From: Acetomicrobium hydrogeniformans ATCC BAA-1850
GTDB taxonomy: Bacteria > Synergistota > Synergistia > Synergistales > Acetomicrobiaceae
Assembly (NCBI RefSeq): GCF_000160455.2
Contig: NZ_ACJX03000001.1
Span: 1,994,001-2,058,000, forward strand
Reading direction: 5' to 3'
Length of the DNA stretch: 64,000 bases
The notes under the pieces were generated by a model. The model worked only from the letters and a program-made list of their open reading frames with translations, was not told where the DNA came from and did not search any database. The position numbers and the translations under genes were made by a program. Below are positions 26,203 through 34,809 of this stretch, one piece after another. Within the stretch, counting starts at the first letter, position 1; each line of letters begins with the position of its first letter.

Positions 26203-27717
26203 TTAATGTGACATGTATTTTGTTTTCAATATATGGATCATGTCTTTTGCTCGGACGAAAACTTCTGTGGATATTCCCTTCGAATAGTCCGTAAGAAATT
26301 GGATGGCCAAATCGGGGTCTGCGTTATACATCTCCAAAAGCATTTTCTCCAGATAAGGTTGTCTTTCTATGTTTTGACGCTCTGTCTTTTTCCATTCACT
26401 CCTGACCCAATCTATCTCCTCTTTGTAGTTCATGCCTACCAGATTTTCTAGCTCCGTAAAGGTATAGTAGGCAGAGGCGTCATTAAATTGGAGGACCTCA
26501 GGTGCCGGATCAAAGTGGTAATCTAGGAAAGATCGTTTAGTATTAAGTGGGGTCTCTTGAGCGACCTGCCATTGATGAGGGATTTCCAAAATTCCCAAAT
26601 ACCAGGGAACGTAAACACCGGTGCAGGGCGATCCCGTGGCTAGCCAGTATATGTTCCCTATCTCTTTGGGCATTCCACTTCTTAACTGGGCTATAAATGA
26701 GGTATTAGTTGTGGCAACGCAAATCTTTCTTACACCGACGCTGTGGGGAGTCCCCTTTTCATAGCCTGGGTTTTCATCGAGCTCTGTATTTTCGTAGTGG
26801 AATCTGAGTATATCGGCCATATCCTCCAAGCCCAGCTTGCGATTAGGCTTGACAGTGGTGGGCAATTTCCATTCGCCCTCCAAGAAGACGGGGTTTTTAC
26901 CCGTCAAAAGGTAATGAGCTCCCCACTGTCTGTATGTATTTGACTTGGCCGTTAGGCTTTCGGGGTCGGCAAAGACTTTGGCGAAGTCGAAAGGTTCCTT
27001 TTCATCGTACCACCCCTTCTCGATCGCATATTTCTTCAATCCCTTGGACGCAATGAAGTTTTTGGTATCATTGAAATCAACATCGTGTATCACGTAGACG
27101 TTGGGAATGAAATAGACTTGGTCGTCGGGCACTCGCATGGCTACATAATGTTTGCCCCTCATTGCATGTAAAACCCATCCTTCATTCGAGTCGGCAATTT
27201 GATATGAACGACCCGGATGAGCGTAGCCGAACTCATCGAGCAACTTGGCAGCGATTTCTACACCTTCTCTGGCGGTTGAAGCTCGCTGGAGAATGATGTG
27301 GCGCAACATGTATCCAATCCCGCCGTCGGTAAGTTCTGCCTCCTCAGATTGCACTCTCGAGCCAGCCCAATTGCTTCCCAGGGCCACCCCTTTTTCGTTT
27401 ATGCCTCCGTCGCTCCACTCCAACCCTACGTTTTCGGACCAAATATAGGCGTATGTCTCTGGAACCTGTGGCACTTTGCCGCCTCGCCTCAACTGGACAT
27501 ATTCGTTATCTTCGTGTTTCATGCGTGGAACATACCAGTGCAGGGTGTTGCATATTCCTCCGTTGTCCTCGTTGTGACCCAATAAAACCGAACCGTCGTT
27601 AGTGGTGTTCTTCCCGGCAATTATCGTAGTGCAGGCGAATGACGCAGCGCCAAATAGGAGTATTGTCAACATTATGAGTCCAAACCCTACCAAAAGGCTG
27701 TTAAGAGATATCTTCAC
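26203..27717 (-). CDS. Secreted C69-family dipeptidase
   Basis: The 504-residue protein starts at GTG 27717, correctly spaced from AAGGAGG; the longer TTG frame contains that site. A signal peptide ends at AASFA, and the next residue is the Cys (CTTIIAGKNTTNDG) that is the nucleophile of the Ntn-hydrolase peptidase family C69. GHNEDN follows soon after. Exposure of the catalytic Cys would thus come from signal cleavage rather than autoproteolysis. It likely releases amino acids from dipeptides outside the membrane, feeding the fermentative pathways of this region. Confidence 0.9.
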   Translation of the reverse strand: MKISLNSLLVGFGLIMLTILLFGAASFACTTIIAGKNTTNDGSVLLGHNEDNGGICNTLHWYVPRMKHEDNEYVQLRRGGKVPQVPETYAYIWSENVGLEWSDGGINEKGVALGSNWAGSRVQSEEAELTDGGIGYMLRHIILQRASTAREGVEIAAKLLDEFGYAHPGRSYQIADSNEGWVLHAMRGKHYVAMRVPDDQVYFIPNVYVIHDVDFNDTKNFIASKGLKKYAIEKGWYDEKEPFDFAKVFADPESLTAKSNTYRQWGAHYLLTGKNPVFLEGEWKLPTTVKPNRKLGLEDMADILRFHYENTELDENPGYEKGTPHSVGVRKICVATTNTSFIAQLRSGMPKEIGNIYWLATGSPCTGVYVPWYLGILEIPHQWQVAQETPLNTKRSFLDYHFDPAPEVLQFNDASAYYTFTELENLVGMNYKEEIDWVRSEWKKTERQNIERQPYLEKMLLEMYNADPDLAIQFLTDYSKGISTEVFVRAKDMIHILKTKYMSH

Positions 27718-27742
27718 TTTGCAAGCCTCCTTCAATTTGTTT

Positions 27743-27790
27743 GAAAAAATGCCTTTTACTCTCCCCGTAAAATGGGAAAGTAAAAGGCAT
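27743..27790 (-). terminator. Terminator downstream of hsp20
   Basis: On the minus strand a 12-bp stem (ATGCCTTTTACT with complement), extended through further pairs, is followed by TTTTTT at 27748-27743. It separates hsp20 from the C69 gene. Confidence 0.85.
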
Positions 27791-27837
27791 TTCGTCTTAC
27801 CTATTTATCTTTCAAATCGTTAGGGCCGGAAGAGCTT

Positions 27838-28317
27838 TTAATCTTCGGTTTCAATATTGATCCGATAGCCACCTTCCTCTTCGAGTTCCTTTTCAGGTAT
27901 GGCGATCACCAGAAGCCCGTTTTTAAATTTGGCCTTGGCCTTTTCGGGTATCACTTCGACAGGAAGCGATATTACCCTCGAAATCTTGCCGTAGTACCTT
28001 TCAGATCTTATTACATCCTCGGACTCCACTTCTCTGCTGGCACCCTTTTCGGCCCTCAAGAGTACCTTGTCTTCATATACCTTTATATCCACATCGCGTG
28101 GATCAATACCCGGCATCTCCGCCTCGACTATCACGTTTCCGTCTTTGCGATATACGTCTACCGATACCGCACCTCCACCCAACACCGGCGGCACAAATCT
28201 GCTAGCAAAATCGTCAAACACTCTGCTTATCTCCTCCTGTAGTCTATCTATTCCCGTCATCCAAGGGTTCCACCACAGTCCGCGTCCTCTTCTTTCCGGT
28301 AATTCAGGTCTTTTCAT
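27838..28317 (-). CDS. Hsp20-family small heat-shock protein
   Basis: The 159-residue protein has an alpha-crystallin domain (about residues 45-150) with VEAEMPGIDPRDVDIKVYED and the family end motif AKFKNGLLVIAIPE. It is an ATP-independent holdase that binds unfolding proteins in the cytoplasm. It is monocistronic, with GGAGGTGA before the ATG and its own promoter flanked by an inverted repeat. No CIRCE element is present. Confidence 0.95.
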   Translation of the reverse strand: MKRPELPERRGRGLWWNPWMTGIDRLQEEISRVFDDFASRFVPPVLGGGAVSVDVYRKDGNVIVEAEMPGIDPRDVDIKVYEDKVLLRAEKGASREVESEDVIRSERYYGKISRVISLPVEVIPEKAKAKFKNGLLVIAIPEKELEEEGGYRINIETED

Positions 28318-28356
28318 GGAAGATCACCTCCTGACTTTGATCTTTCTTGACCTTCG

Positions 28357-28405
28357 ATTTCATTGTACCAAAAAAACCGTTTAGTTCAAATAATTTCAAT
28401 GAAAT
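28357..28405 (-). promoter_or_regulatory. hsp20 promoter flanked by a 9-bp inverted repeat
   Basis: TTGAAC (28389-28384), 16-bp spacer, TACAAT (28367-28362). The arms ATTTCATTG (28357-28365) and CAATGAAAT (28397-28405) bracket both boxes. The arrangement suggests an operator that could be looped or bound by a dimer. Confidence 0.55.
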
Positions 28406-28530
28406 TTAGCGGCAACTAATCTAACCTGCTAATAATAATACCATATTTTATGGCGTCTTTCTCCGTATATTTCATGATTTCTCAAGTTTCGGAAGAATTT
28501 TAAGACCTGGGCTTTAGGATCCAACGCAGC

Positions 28531-29019
28531 TCACTGCTTTTTGAGGTCGCAGACTAAACCGCCTGTGAGCGCTACAAGTTCATTCGGCGATACAGGAAAG
28601 AAGGCGTGATCGTTGCCAGCGGCAGCCCATAGTGTGTCGTATTTGCGTACATCTTCATCTATCAATGCTTTCATTTTAATATTATAACCTACCGGCGGAA
28701 CGCCGCCCACTTTATATCCGAAATTTTCTTCGATATAATCGGGTCCGGCCATCTTGATCTTACGTCCTCCGAGGGCTTTTTTAACCTTTTTTATGTCGAC
28801 CTTATTTGAGCCGCTCATCAGGACCAAGACAGGTTCTTCGTCAACGAGGAATATGAGGCTTTTGAGGATGTGTTCTTCAGGCACGCCTATCGCCCTTGAT
28901 GCGTCTTCTACGGTGAATATGGTTTTGTCGCTCACCAGAATTTCACCCTCATATCCAAGTTCCTTTAATTTTTCCCATACCCTTTGGACTTCTTCCGTGT
29001 AATGCCGATCTGCGTTCAT
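28531..29019 (-). CDS. YbaK/ProX-type aminoacyl-tRNA deacylase
   Basis: The 162-residue single-domain protein shows the YbaK fold with VSDKTIFTVEDASRAIG, KSLIFLVDEEPVLVLMSG and KVGGVPPVGY, the GxxPP-type loop around the substrate site. Family members hydrolyse mischarged tRNA (Cys- or Ala-tRNAPro) to keep translation accurate. GAAAGGAAG lies upstream of the ATG. It follows the lytic transglycosylase gene by seven bases and is probably co-transcribed with it. Confidence 0.88.
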   Translation of the reverse strand: MNADRHYTEEVQRVWEKLKELGYEGEILVSDKTIFTVEDASRAIGVPEEHILKSLIFLVDEEPVLVLMSGSNKVDIKKVKKALGGRKIKMAGPDYIEENFGYKVGGVPPVGYNIKMKALIDEDVRKYDTLWAAAGNDHAFFPVSPNELVALTGGLVCDLKKQ

Positions 29020-29026
29020 GATTTCA

Positions 29027-30997
29027 CTACTTCCTTTCGTCTATAGTTCCATATAAGGCTCTGTAAACTTTATAGTTGGATAAGACTTTTCTTACGTAAG
29101 TCAAGGTTTCTTCAAAGGGTATGTCTTCGATCCATTCTATTTCGTCGAAATCGTCCTCCTGAGGTAACCATCGCAATACGTTGCCAATGCCTGCGTTGTA
29201 GGCAGCTAGCGCTAAGGGCAGTTTCTCTAGCCTTCCGATAAGCCAGGAGAAATGAGCTACGCCGAGGCGTATGTTCGTATCAGGGGAATATATATTGTAA
29301 TTTTTAATTTTCAATTTTGTAGCTTCGTCCTTTGCCGTCGCTGGCATCAGCTGCATCAACCCACTGGCTCCCACCCAGCTTGTGGCATTGGGGTTGAAGG
29401 CGCTCTCTTGGCGCATGATGGCCCACACCACATGGGGATCTACGTTGAAATCTTTGCAGGATACCTGAACTTCCTGCGCGAAAGGAGTGGGATATAGGGC
29501 TTTCAGTAAATCCCTGTAGTACAAGTTTTCGGCCTTTAAAGAATATTCGAGGGACCTTACAACGTTATAAGCGATGTCGAAATTGCCCAGCCACTCATAA
29601 ATATGAGAAGCCCTGAAACGAGCCGACGGTGTATTTTTCTGAGACAAGATCCTGCTTTCCCAAAAAAGAAACCCCCATGCTTCCATGTCGCTCGGTTTAC
29701 TTTGAAGTTCCTCTGGAAGGCCTTCTTTTATCTTGCCTTCTATATTTTCGACTAATAAGCCGTAGTATGATAGAGGGTAATTAGCCTTTATCTGGTCTTT
29801 AAGCTTCAAAGCTTCTTCAGTATTTCCCGATTCTTCAAGAGCTCTTGCTGCCCAGTAGAGGTTCCGGGAAGCCCAGAGTGCATCTCCTTTATAGGTACTT
29901 GCCCGAATGAAAAATTCGGCTGCGTTGAGATTGTCTTTTTCTTTCCAGAATTTCCATCCCATCCGCCACAGCAGTTTCATCGAGTAAAAGTCGTCTTTCC
30001 CGGAAAGAAGCCTTACTGTCAGAGCTTTTGCAGTAGCATTGTCACCGCTGTCTTCGTAGAAGGATATGAGGTGATAGAGGGCGGCCCTTGCCGTTTCGCC
30101 GTCGGGAGCAGCAAGGTTCTTTAAAATTTCTATCGCCGTGGCGTTTCCAAGCCTCGCCAAAGTGGCGAGCCTTCCAACAGAAGCAACGGAGTAATCCCCG
30201 CCCTTTTTTGCCAGTTCGCCCCAAAGAGCGGCCGCCTCTTCGTAATTTTTAAGCCTGTAAAGGGCATAGGCGCGATAGTAATAGGCCTTTTTCCAAGAAG
30301 GAGAGCTTTCATCCACTTTTTTTAGAAACTCCACGGCCTTCCTGTAGTCTCCGTTTAAAAAGGCTGCATGGCCCAAGTAGAGGCATACTCTTGAGTCTTT
30401 TTCGCAATCCTGACTTTGCAGAAAGCTCAATGCCGTCGAGTTGCGCGGCTGAAGATCCAACAGGGCAAAAGCTTCCTCAAGACCTGCCGACTTTATGGAA
30501 AACAGCGCCGTCAGTGCCTGAACCTTTTGGGGATCATCAGAGGCAGAAGACAACATGGCTCGTGCCCACTTCTCCTTTTCGTCGCCGTCTTCTACCCGAA
30601 AAAGGGCGTAAGCGACGTAAAAACGAAGCGGTTCGGGTGATTTCGGCCACAACTTATAGAGCAAAGCCTTTGCCTCACTTTCTTGACCTGTCCGTTCAAA
30701 GGCTAAAGCTGTATAAAACTTGCCGAAGGGCCTTACCGAAGGCGGGAAATCGTTCTGTATCCTGAGCAATATCTCCAGCGCCTCGTCGAATCTGCTCTGA
30801 AGCCAGAGACCGTTGGCGTAGACAGACCATTCTCTGGGAGAAAGCGAATTACCCGTCAACGCTACAAATTCGTCAAGCTGTCCCCACTGTTTTGCCAGAA
30901 AAAGGTCATCCACGCTATCAGCTAAAGCCGGCTTTCCCAAGAACGTCAAGCAAAAAAAGACCGATACCGCACCAAATAATGCAAGACACTTTCGCAA
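29027..30997 (-). CDS. slt: Soluble lytic murein transglycosylase with TPR-like superhelix
   Basis: The 656-residue protein starts at TTG 30997 after AAGGGGAA and has a signal peptide (MRKCLALFGAVSVFF...ALA). Residues about 30-480 are a helical-repeat region rich in TPR-like pairs. The C-terminal SLT domain carries the catalytic Glu in RQESAFNPNA, then GLMQLMPATAKD and ALAAYNAGIGNV. It cleaves the MurNAc-GlcNAc bond of peptidoglycan in the periplasm, forming anhydro-muropeptides. Its presence indicates a diderm envelope, consistent with Synergistota. Confidence 0.92.
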   Translation of the reverse strand: MRKCLALFGAVSVFFCLTFLGKPALADSVDDLFLAKQWGQLDEFVALTGNSLSPREWSVYANGLWLQSRFDEALEILLRIQNDFPPSVRPFGKFYTALAFERTGQESEAKALLYKLWPKSPEPLRFYVAYALFRVEDGDEKEKWARAMLSSASDDPQKVQALTALFSIKSAGLEEAFALLDLQPRNSTALSFLQSQDCEKDSRVCLYLGHAAFLNGDYRKAVEFLKKVDESSPSWKKAYYYRAYALYRLKNYEEAAALWGELAKKGGDYSVASVGRLATLARLGNATAIEILKNLAAPDGETARAALYHLISFYEDSGDNATAKALTVRLLSGKDDFYSMKLLWRMGWKFWKEKDNLNAAEFFIRASTYKGDALWASRNLYWAARALEESGNTEEALKLKDQIKANYPLSYYGLLVENIEGKIKEGLPEELQSKPSDMEAWGFLFWESRILSQKNTPSARFRASHIYEWLGNFDIAYNVVRSLEYSLKAENLYYRDLLKALYPTPFAQEVQVSCKDFNVDPHVVWAIMRQESAFNPNATSWVGASGLMQLMPATAKDEATKLKIKNYNIYSPDTNIRLGVAHFSWLIGRLEKLPLALAAYNAGIGNVLRWLPQEDDFDEIEWIEDIPFEETLTYVRKVLSNYKVYRALYGTIDERK

Positions 30998-31039
30998 AGG
31001 TAAATTCCCCTTCCCCTAATACGATATCGCTTCTAGTAT

Positions 31040-31085
31040 AATATATCCCATGATAAATTAAAAACTAAATATCATGGGATATATT
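31040..31085. repeat. 16-bp stem hairpin between dtxR-type gene and slt
   Basis: AATATATCCCATGATA and its exact complement are separated by 14 bases. It is AT-rich, has T residues after it on the plus strand only, and lies 55 bp past the regulator gene and 43 bp before slt. It may be a weak terminator or a regulator site. Confidence 0.5.
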
Positions 31086-31141
31086 TTTCGAAATCCTGTG
31101 TTATAAAAAATATTTGACCTTAAAAATGACGTCGTTGGAGT

Positions 31142-31627
31142 TTACTTCTTTTGGGTAACCTCCGAGCAACAACAGCACGAAATGCCTTCCGCGTCTTTTG
31201 AATTTAAAAACTGTCTGAAATGTTCCAGGAATTTTGGCTTTTCGTAGGGGCAGGTATGGAGAAACTCGATAAATGATACGAGGCGTTCCAGACAGCTTAA
31301 TGAGATGTAATGTTCAATGGCGCAGGCATTTTCCTTCGCCTCATCGCTTGGCAGTTCCAGTACATCTTCGAAGAAACGCCTTATTAACTGCTCTCTTTGT
31401 ATTAAAGACTTTGCCTTTTCCCTACCCGGTTGCGTAAGCTCGAGATAGCCGTAGGGCTCCTGGGCCACAAGACCGTCTTCCTTTAACAAAGATATTATGC
31501 CGACGACGGTAGGAGCCCTAACTCCCATGACTTGAGCTATATCTTTTATGCGAACCGCCCTGTTCTTTTCTGCGAGCTTGTAAATCTCCTTGATGTAGTC
31601 CTCTTTTCTTGGAGTCAGATTAGACAT
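31142..31627 (-). CDS. DtxR/MntR-family metal-dependent regulator
   Basis: The 161-residue protein starts at ATG 31627, preceded by AGGTGA. It has the N-terminal winged helix (TPRKEDYIKEIYKL, IKDIAQVMGVRAPTVVGIISLLKEDGLV) and the dimerisation/metal domain with ENACAIEHYIS. The C-terminus is unusual: a THC-type FLHTCPYEKP is followed by the tail ISCCCCSEV with four successive Cys, which could bind iron, zinc or another thiophilic metal. No SH3-like third domain. It is divergent from an XRE-MATE pair that it might regulate. A decayed paralogue lies at 37.2 kb. Confidence 0.88.
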   Translation of the reverse strand: MSNLTPRKEDYIKEIYKLAEKNRAVRIKDIAQVMGVRAPTVVGIISLLKEDGLVAQEPYGYLELTQPGREKAKSLIQREQLIRRFFEDVLELPSDEAKENACAIEHYISLSCLERLVSFIEFLHTCPYEKPKFLEHFRQFLNSKDAEGISCCCCSEVTQKK

Positions 31628-31658
31628 TAGCATCACCTATCTTTTTTAGCTTAGTATA

Positions 31659-31687
31659 ATTATGGAGGACATTTCATGTTTAGTCAA
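31659..31687 (-). promoter_or_regulatory. Promoter of the DtxR-type regulator gene
   Basis: TTGACT (31687-31682), 17-bp spacer, CATAAT (31664-31659) on the minus strand, in the intergenic region shared with the divergent XRE gene. Confidence 0.5.
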
Positions 31688-31733
31688 GATAATGCTATCA
31701 TATAACGTACACTTTAAAGGGGTGCGAGATCTT

Positions 31734-32075
31734 ATGAGTTTGGGTCTGAAGATCAAAAGGATCAGGCAGCAGCGGGGGTTGACCCAGGGCGAATTGGCCA
31801 GTATCGTTGGGGTTAGCTCCGGCTACATACAAGCTTTGGAGAGCAATAGGAGAAACGGTTCCTTGAAAATACTAAAGAAGATAGCCGAGGCGTTGGCCGT
31901 CGACACATCGGAGCTGCTTGAAGAAATGCAAGAAAAGGCGAATAAAGTACATTTAGATGCGCTGTTATCGGACAGATCTACCGAAATTTGGTATGGGGGC
32001 AAGAGGGTGGACGAAAGAAAAAAAGACATGCTTAGAAGGGTATTGGACGCCATTTTGCTGAACGAGGGAGAATAG
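31734..32075 (+). CDS. XRE-family helix-turn-helix regulator
   Basis: The 113-residue protein starts at ATG 31734 after AAAGGGGTG; the longer frame to 31662 has no ribosome site. The HTH spans about residues 5-58 (IKRIRQQRGLTQGELASIVGVSSGYIQALE). A short tail ends in a helical ERKKDMLRRVLDAIL segment. It lies two bases before the MATE transporter gene on the same strand and probably regulates it. Confidence 0.88.
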   Translation: MSLGLKIKRIRQQRGLTQGELASIVGVSSGYIQALESNRRNGSLKILKKIAEALAVDTSELLEEMQEKANKVHLDALLSDRSTEIWYGGKRVDERKKDMLRRVLDAILLNEGE

Positions 32076-32077
32076 AT

Positions 32078-33436
32078 ATGCAGATAAGAAAACCGACTAA
32101 CGTTGACATGGGAAGCGATTCGGTTTCCCGTGTATTGACGCGACTTGCCATTCCTTCGATGATTACCATGTTTGCCCACACGATTTTTCATATAGTCGAT
32201 ACCATGTTCATCGCCTGGCTTGGGACCGTGCCGCTGGCGGGCATGTCTTTGATGATGCCGGTGATATTCGTCGTCTATGCCCTCATGAGCGGCTGCACGA
32301 TAGGGGCTACCACCCTTATAAGCAAAAATTTAGGCATGGGAAGACTTTATCGAAGTCGCTATCTGGCGAACGCTGCCCTATCTTTAGTATTTTTGATATC
32401 TCTTTTTCCATGCCTGCTTTTAATTCCCTCTATAAAGGAGCATTTCTTCTCCTTTCTGGGAGCAAGCCCGGAGGCTCTTGTGCATATAAACAGATATCTT
32501 TTCTGGCAGGTTTGGTCCTTTCCCGTTGCCTCTTGGTCTCTTTTGCTAGATGCCGTTTACAGGAGCCAGGGAAACGCCACCATGCCGATGTACGCGTTAT
32601 TGATAGGGAATGCCGTAAATATAGCTTTGGATCCTCTGCTGATCTTCACCTTTGATATGGGCATCGGAGGAGCTGCTCTGGCGACCCTTGTGGGCAGAAT
32701 TTTGACCTTCGCTTACTCTTTTTTGAAGTTGAGACACTACAGTGATATATATCCCAAGCTTATCTTGACCAGAAATACGATCCCAACGTGGCGAAGTATC
32801 GTAGTCATCGGTTTGCCTCTTTCTCTTTCTCAGATCAGCTTTTCCGTCGGCGCCGCGCTGTTAAACAAGATATTTGCGCAGTATGGGGAAGCTGCCATTA
32901 GCGGTTGGGCTTTGGGCAACCGCATAGAGGATATCGCATTCTTGCTGGTGTTTGGGTTGAATGCCGCCCTTGTCCCCTTCGTCGCCTATAATTTGGGAAA
33001 AGGAGAGATAGAAAGGGTCAAAGAGGGGCTTGCCTTTGCATGCAAGTGGGCTTTCATATTGATGTGCAGCGTGGGCGTCCTTTTGTACGCATTTCCCTCG
33101 ATGTTTCTCGCTGTCTTCAAGCCCGAGGGACTGACTCTAAGTTATTCGGTTGCCTCCATAAGGGCGTCGACGACGGCCTACCCCCTCATAGCCTTGACTA
33201 TCATCATTGGCGGTCTTTTTCTTGGCGCAGGCTATACACAATATAATTTTTATGCTCAGATTATACGAAACATTTTAGTTCGATATCCCGCAGCACTGCT
33301 TTTGAACGCAATGTTTGGCATAGACGGAGTATGGTGGTGTCAGCCCGTATCTTCCGTAGTTGCCTTCTTCGTATCGCTTTATTTTTTGAAGAAACTCAAA
33401 CCGGCCATCCTAGATGTTCGGGAGCAATTTACTTAG
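32078..33436 (+). CDS. MATE-family multidrug/metabolite efflux transporter
   Basis: The 452-residue protein has twelve predicted membrane helices in two homologous halves, with FHIVDTMFIAWLGTVPLAGMS near 35 and the second-half repeat around FSVGAALLNKIFAQYGEAAISGWALGNRIE. It exports cationic drugs or metabolites in exchange for Na+ or H+. It starts just after the XRE gene and is probably in the same mRNA. A truncated relative is at 42.95 kb. Confidence 0.92.
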   Translation: MQIRKPTNVDMGSDSVSRVLTRLAIPSMITMFAHTIFHIVDTMFIAWLGTVPLAGMSLMMPVIFVVYALMSGCTIGATTLISKNLGMGRLYRSRYLANAALSLVFLISLFPCLLLIPSIKEHFFSFLGASPEALVHINRYLFWQVWSFPVASWSLLLDAVYRSQGNATMPMYALLIGNAVNIALDPLLIFTFDMGIGGAALATLVGRILTFAYSFLKLRHYSDIYPKLILTRNTIPTWRSIVVIGLPLSLSQISFSVGAALLNKIFAQYGEAAISGWALGNRIEDIAFLLVFGLNAALVPFVAYNLGKGEIERVKEGLAFACKWAFILMCSVGVLLYAFPSMFLAVFKPEGLTLSYSVASIRASTTAYPLIALTIIIGGLFLGAGYTQYNFYAQIIRNILVRYPAALLLNAMFGIDGVWWCQPVSSVVAFFVSLYFLKKLKPAILDVREQFT

Positions 33437-33448
33437 AACAGATCTGTC

Positions 33449-34615
33449 TTATTTACTGAAGTTCCCTACGGCTTTTTTTATGTACAAATTGGGGGTATTT
33501 CTCAAGTTCACTACCTTTCCATCGCGTCCATTGCCGGAGGTAACTTCTGCCCAGGAGCCCATCAGCTTAACTGTGGGTCGAAACAAATCACCCTCATTGC
33601 AGGCAATTACAACGGCTATGTTGCCGTCGGACAACTCCACAATCGTCCCCGGCGGATACAAACCTAAAGCTGATACCAGTTCCCGCGAAACTTTTGGATC
33701 GAAATGCTTACCAGTATCCTTAATGATCAAAGATATAGCATTATACAGAGACACACCACTGCGATAGACGCGATTTGTAGTAACTGCGTCGAAGACGTCT
33801 GCCACCGCAACTATTCTTGCTTCAACGGGAATGTCCTTGCCCGTTAGACCCTTGGGGTATCCCTTTCCATCCATTCTTTCGTGATGGAACAAAGTAACAT
33901 TTAGTATTGTTTCGTCGGTAATCCTCGCCTCCCTTAGAATTCCAAACCCTAGTAACGGGTGGCCCTTCATCACTGCGAACTCTTCGGCTGTTAAGGGGCA
34001 AGGTTTGTTTAAAATTTCTAGAGGAATCCTTGTCTTGCCTACATCGTGCAGCAATCCTCCGATTACGATCTTCTCGGTTACACTATCGCCCTTTAATAGC
34101 TTTCCAGCCAAAAAACCAGAAAGCAATGAAACATTGAGAGAATGTACGAAAGTATACTCATCTCTTTCCTTCACTTTATATAAGGAAAGAGTAATGGCCT
34201 CGGATTCTAATATCTCTTGAGTCAAAACCCGTGCCGTATTCAACAGTGGTTCGTACAGCTCCGATAATGCCTCTCCTTTTGCAATTCTGTTGTAAATGTC
34301 ATTAATCTGATATAGCGCCATTTCCGCTAGTGATTTGTCAATTTGCCGATAGGGAGGGACGGATTGATAATCGTTCTCATCCTGTATTGATGTAATTAAG
34401 GAGGCATCCGAATTATTGTGAAGATAGATGTTTATATATTCTACCCCTTCAGAAATGAGTTTTCCCTTTAAGATATTGATGGCCCTATCGTCTAGAAGAG
34501 CTAAATTCGAGCCACGAGGCAAAAGAAGAGCCTTATCATTGGATACAACATCTTCGGCTACAATGCCACTACAACGTTGCAATTCTTTGACAGGAACTCT
34601 GATAGCTTGCAACAT
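33449..34615 (-). CDS. HD-GYP domain cyclic-di-GMP phosphodiesterase
   Basis: The 388-residue protein has an N-terminal region of about 110 residues of the type often preceding HD-GYP domains. The HD-GYP domain follows with HDVGK near 195, the second His cluster and HHERMDGKGYPKGLTG near 247. Both the HD metal ligands and the GYP motif are intact, predicting hydrolysis of cyclic-di-GMP to pGpG/GMP. No transmembrane segment is seen. A C-terminal extension of about 60 residues follows. It is convergent with the MATE gene, with 12 bp between them. Confidence 0.9.
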   Translation of the reverse strand: MLQAIRVPVKELQRCSGIVAEDVVSNDKALLLPRGSNLALLDDRAINILKGKLISEGVEYINIYLHNNSDASLITSIQDENDYQSVPPYRQIDKSLAEMALYQINDIYNRIAKGEALSELYEPLLNTARVLTQEILESEAITLSLYKVKERDEYTFVHSLNVSLLSGFLAGKLLKGDSVTEKIVIGGLLHDVGKTRIPLEILNKPCPLTAEEFAVMKGHPLLGFGILREARITDETILNVTLFHHERMDGKGYPKGLTGKDIPVEARIVAVADVFDAVTTNRVYRSGVSLYNAISLIIKDTGKHFDPKVSRELVSALGLYPPGTIVELSDGNIAVVIACNEGDLFRPTVKLMGSWAEVTSGNGRDGKVVNLRNTPNLYIKKAVGNFSK

Positions 34616-34715
34616 TAAATTACCTCAACCGCCCTTAATTTATTTTTTCTTATACATTAATATATTTGATTATACCTCCTTTAAATTTTAAAAGCAATAA
34701 AATTTAGCTAAATAA

Positions 34716-34739
34716 TAGCGGCTCACAAGGGAGCCACTA
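34716..34739 (-). terminator. Probable terminator after the aldo/keto reductase unit
   Basis: A 9-bp stem with one mismatch (TAGTGGCTC / GAGCCGCTA on the minus strand) is followed by TTATTT. Modest strength. Confidence 0.5.
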
Positions 34740-34755
34740 TAAACTGCTACTTGCT

Positions 34756-34809
34756 TCAGTCTACCCGTTGCATAGGCCCGTATTTTTCGCTCACTTGGGT
34801 TATAGTCAT
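34756..34809 (-). pseudogene. Possible N-terminal relic of a MerR-type regulator
   Basis: Seventeen codons (MTITQVSEKYGPMQRVD) overlap the aldo/keto reductase stop as ATGA. The first eleven residues match the usual start of MerR-type regulators that often accompany such reductases, then the match breaks off. Too short to be certain. Confidence 0.4.

Noticed and set aside
28318-28530. CIRCE element upstream of hsp20
   Set aside because: The inverted repeat is not TTAGCACTC-N9-GAGTGCTAA.
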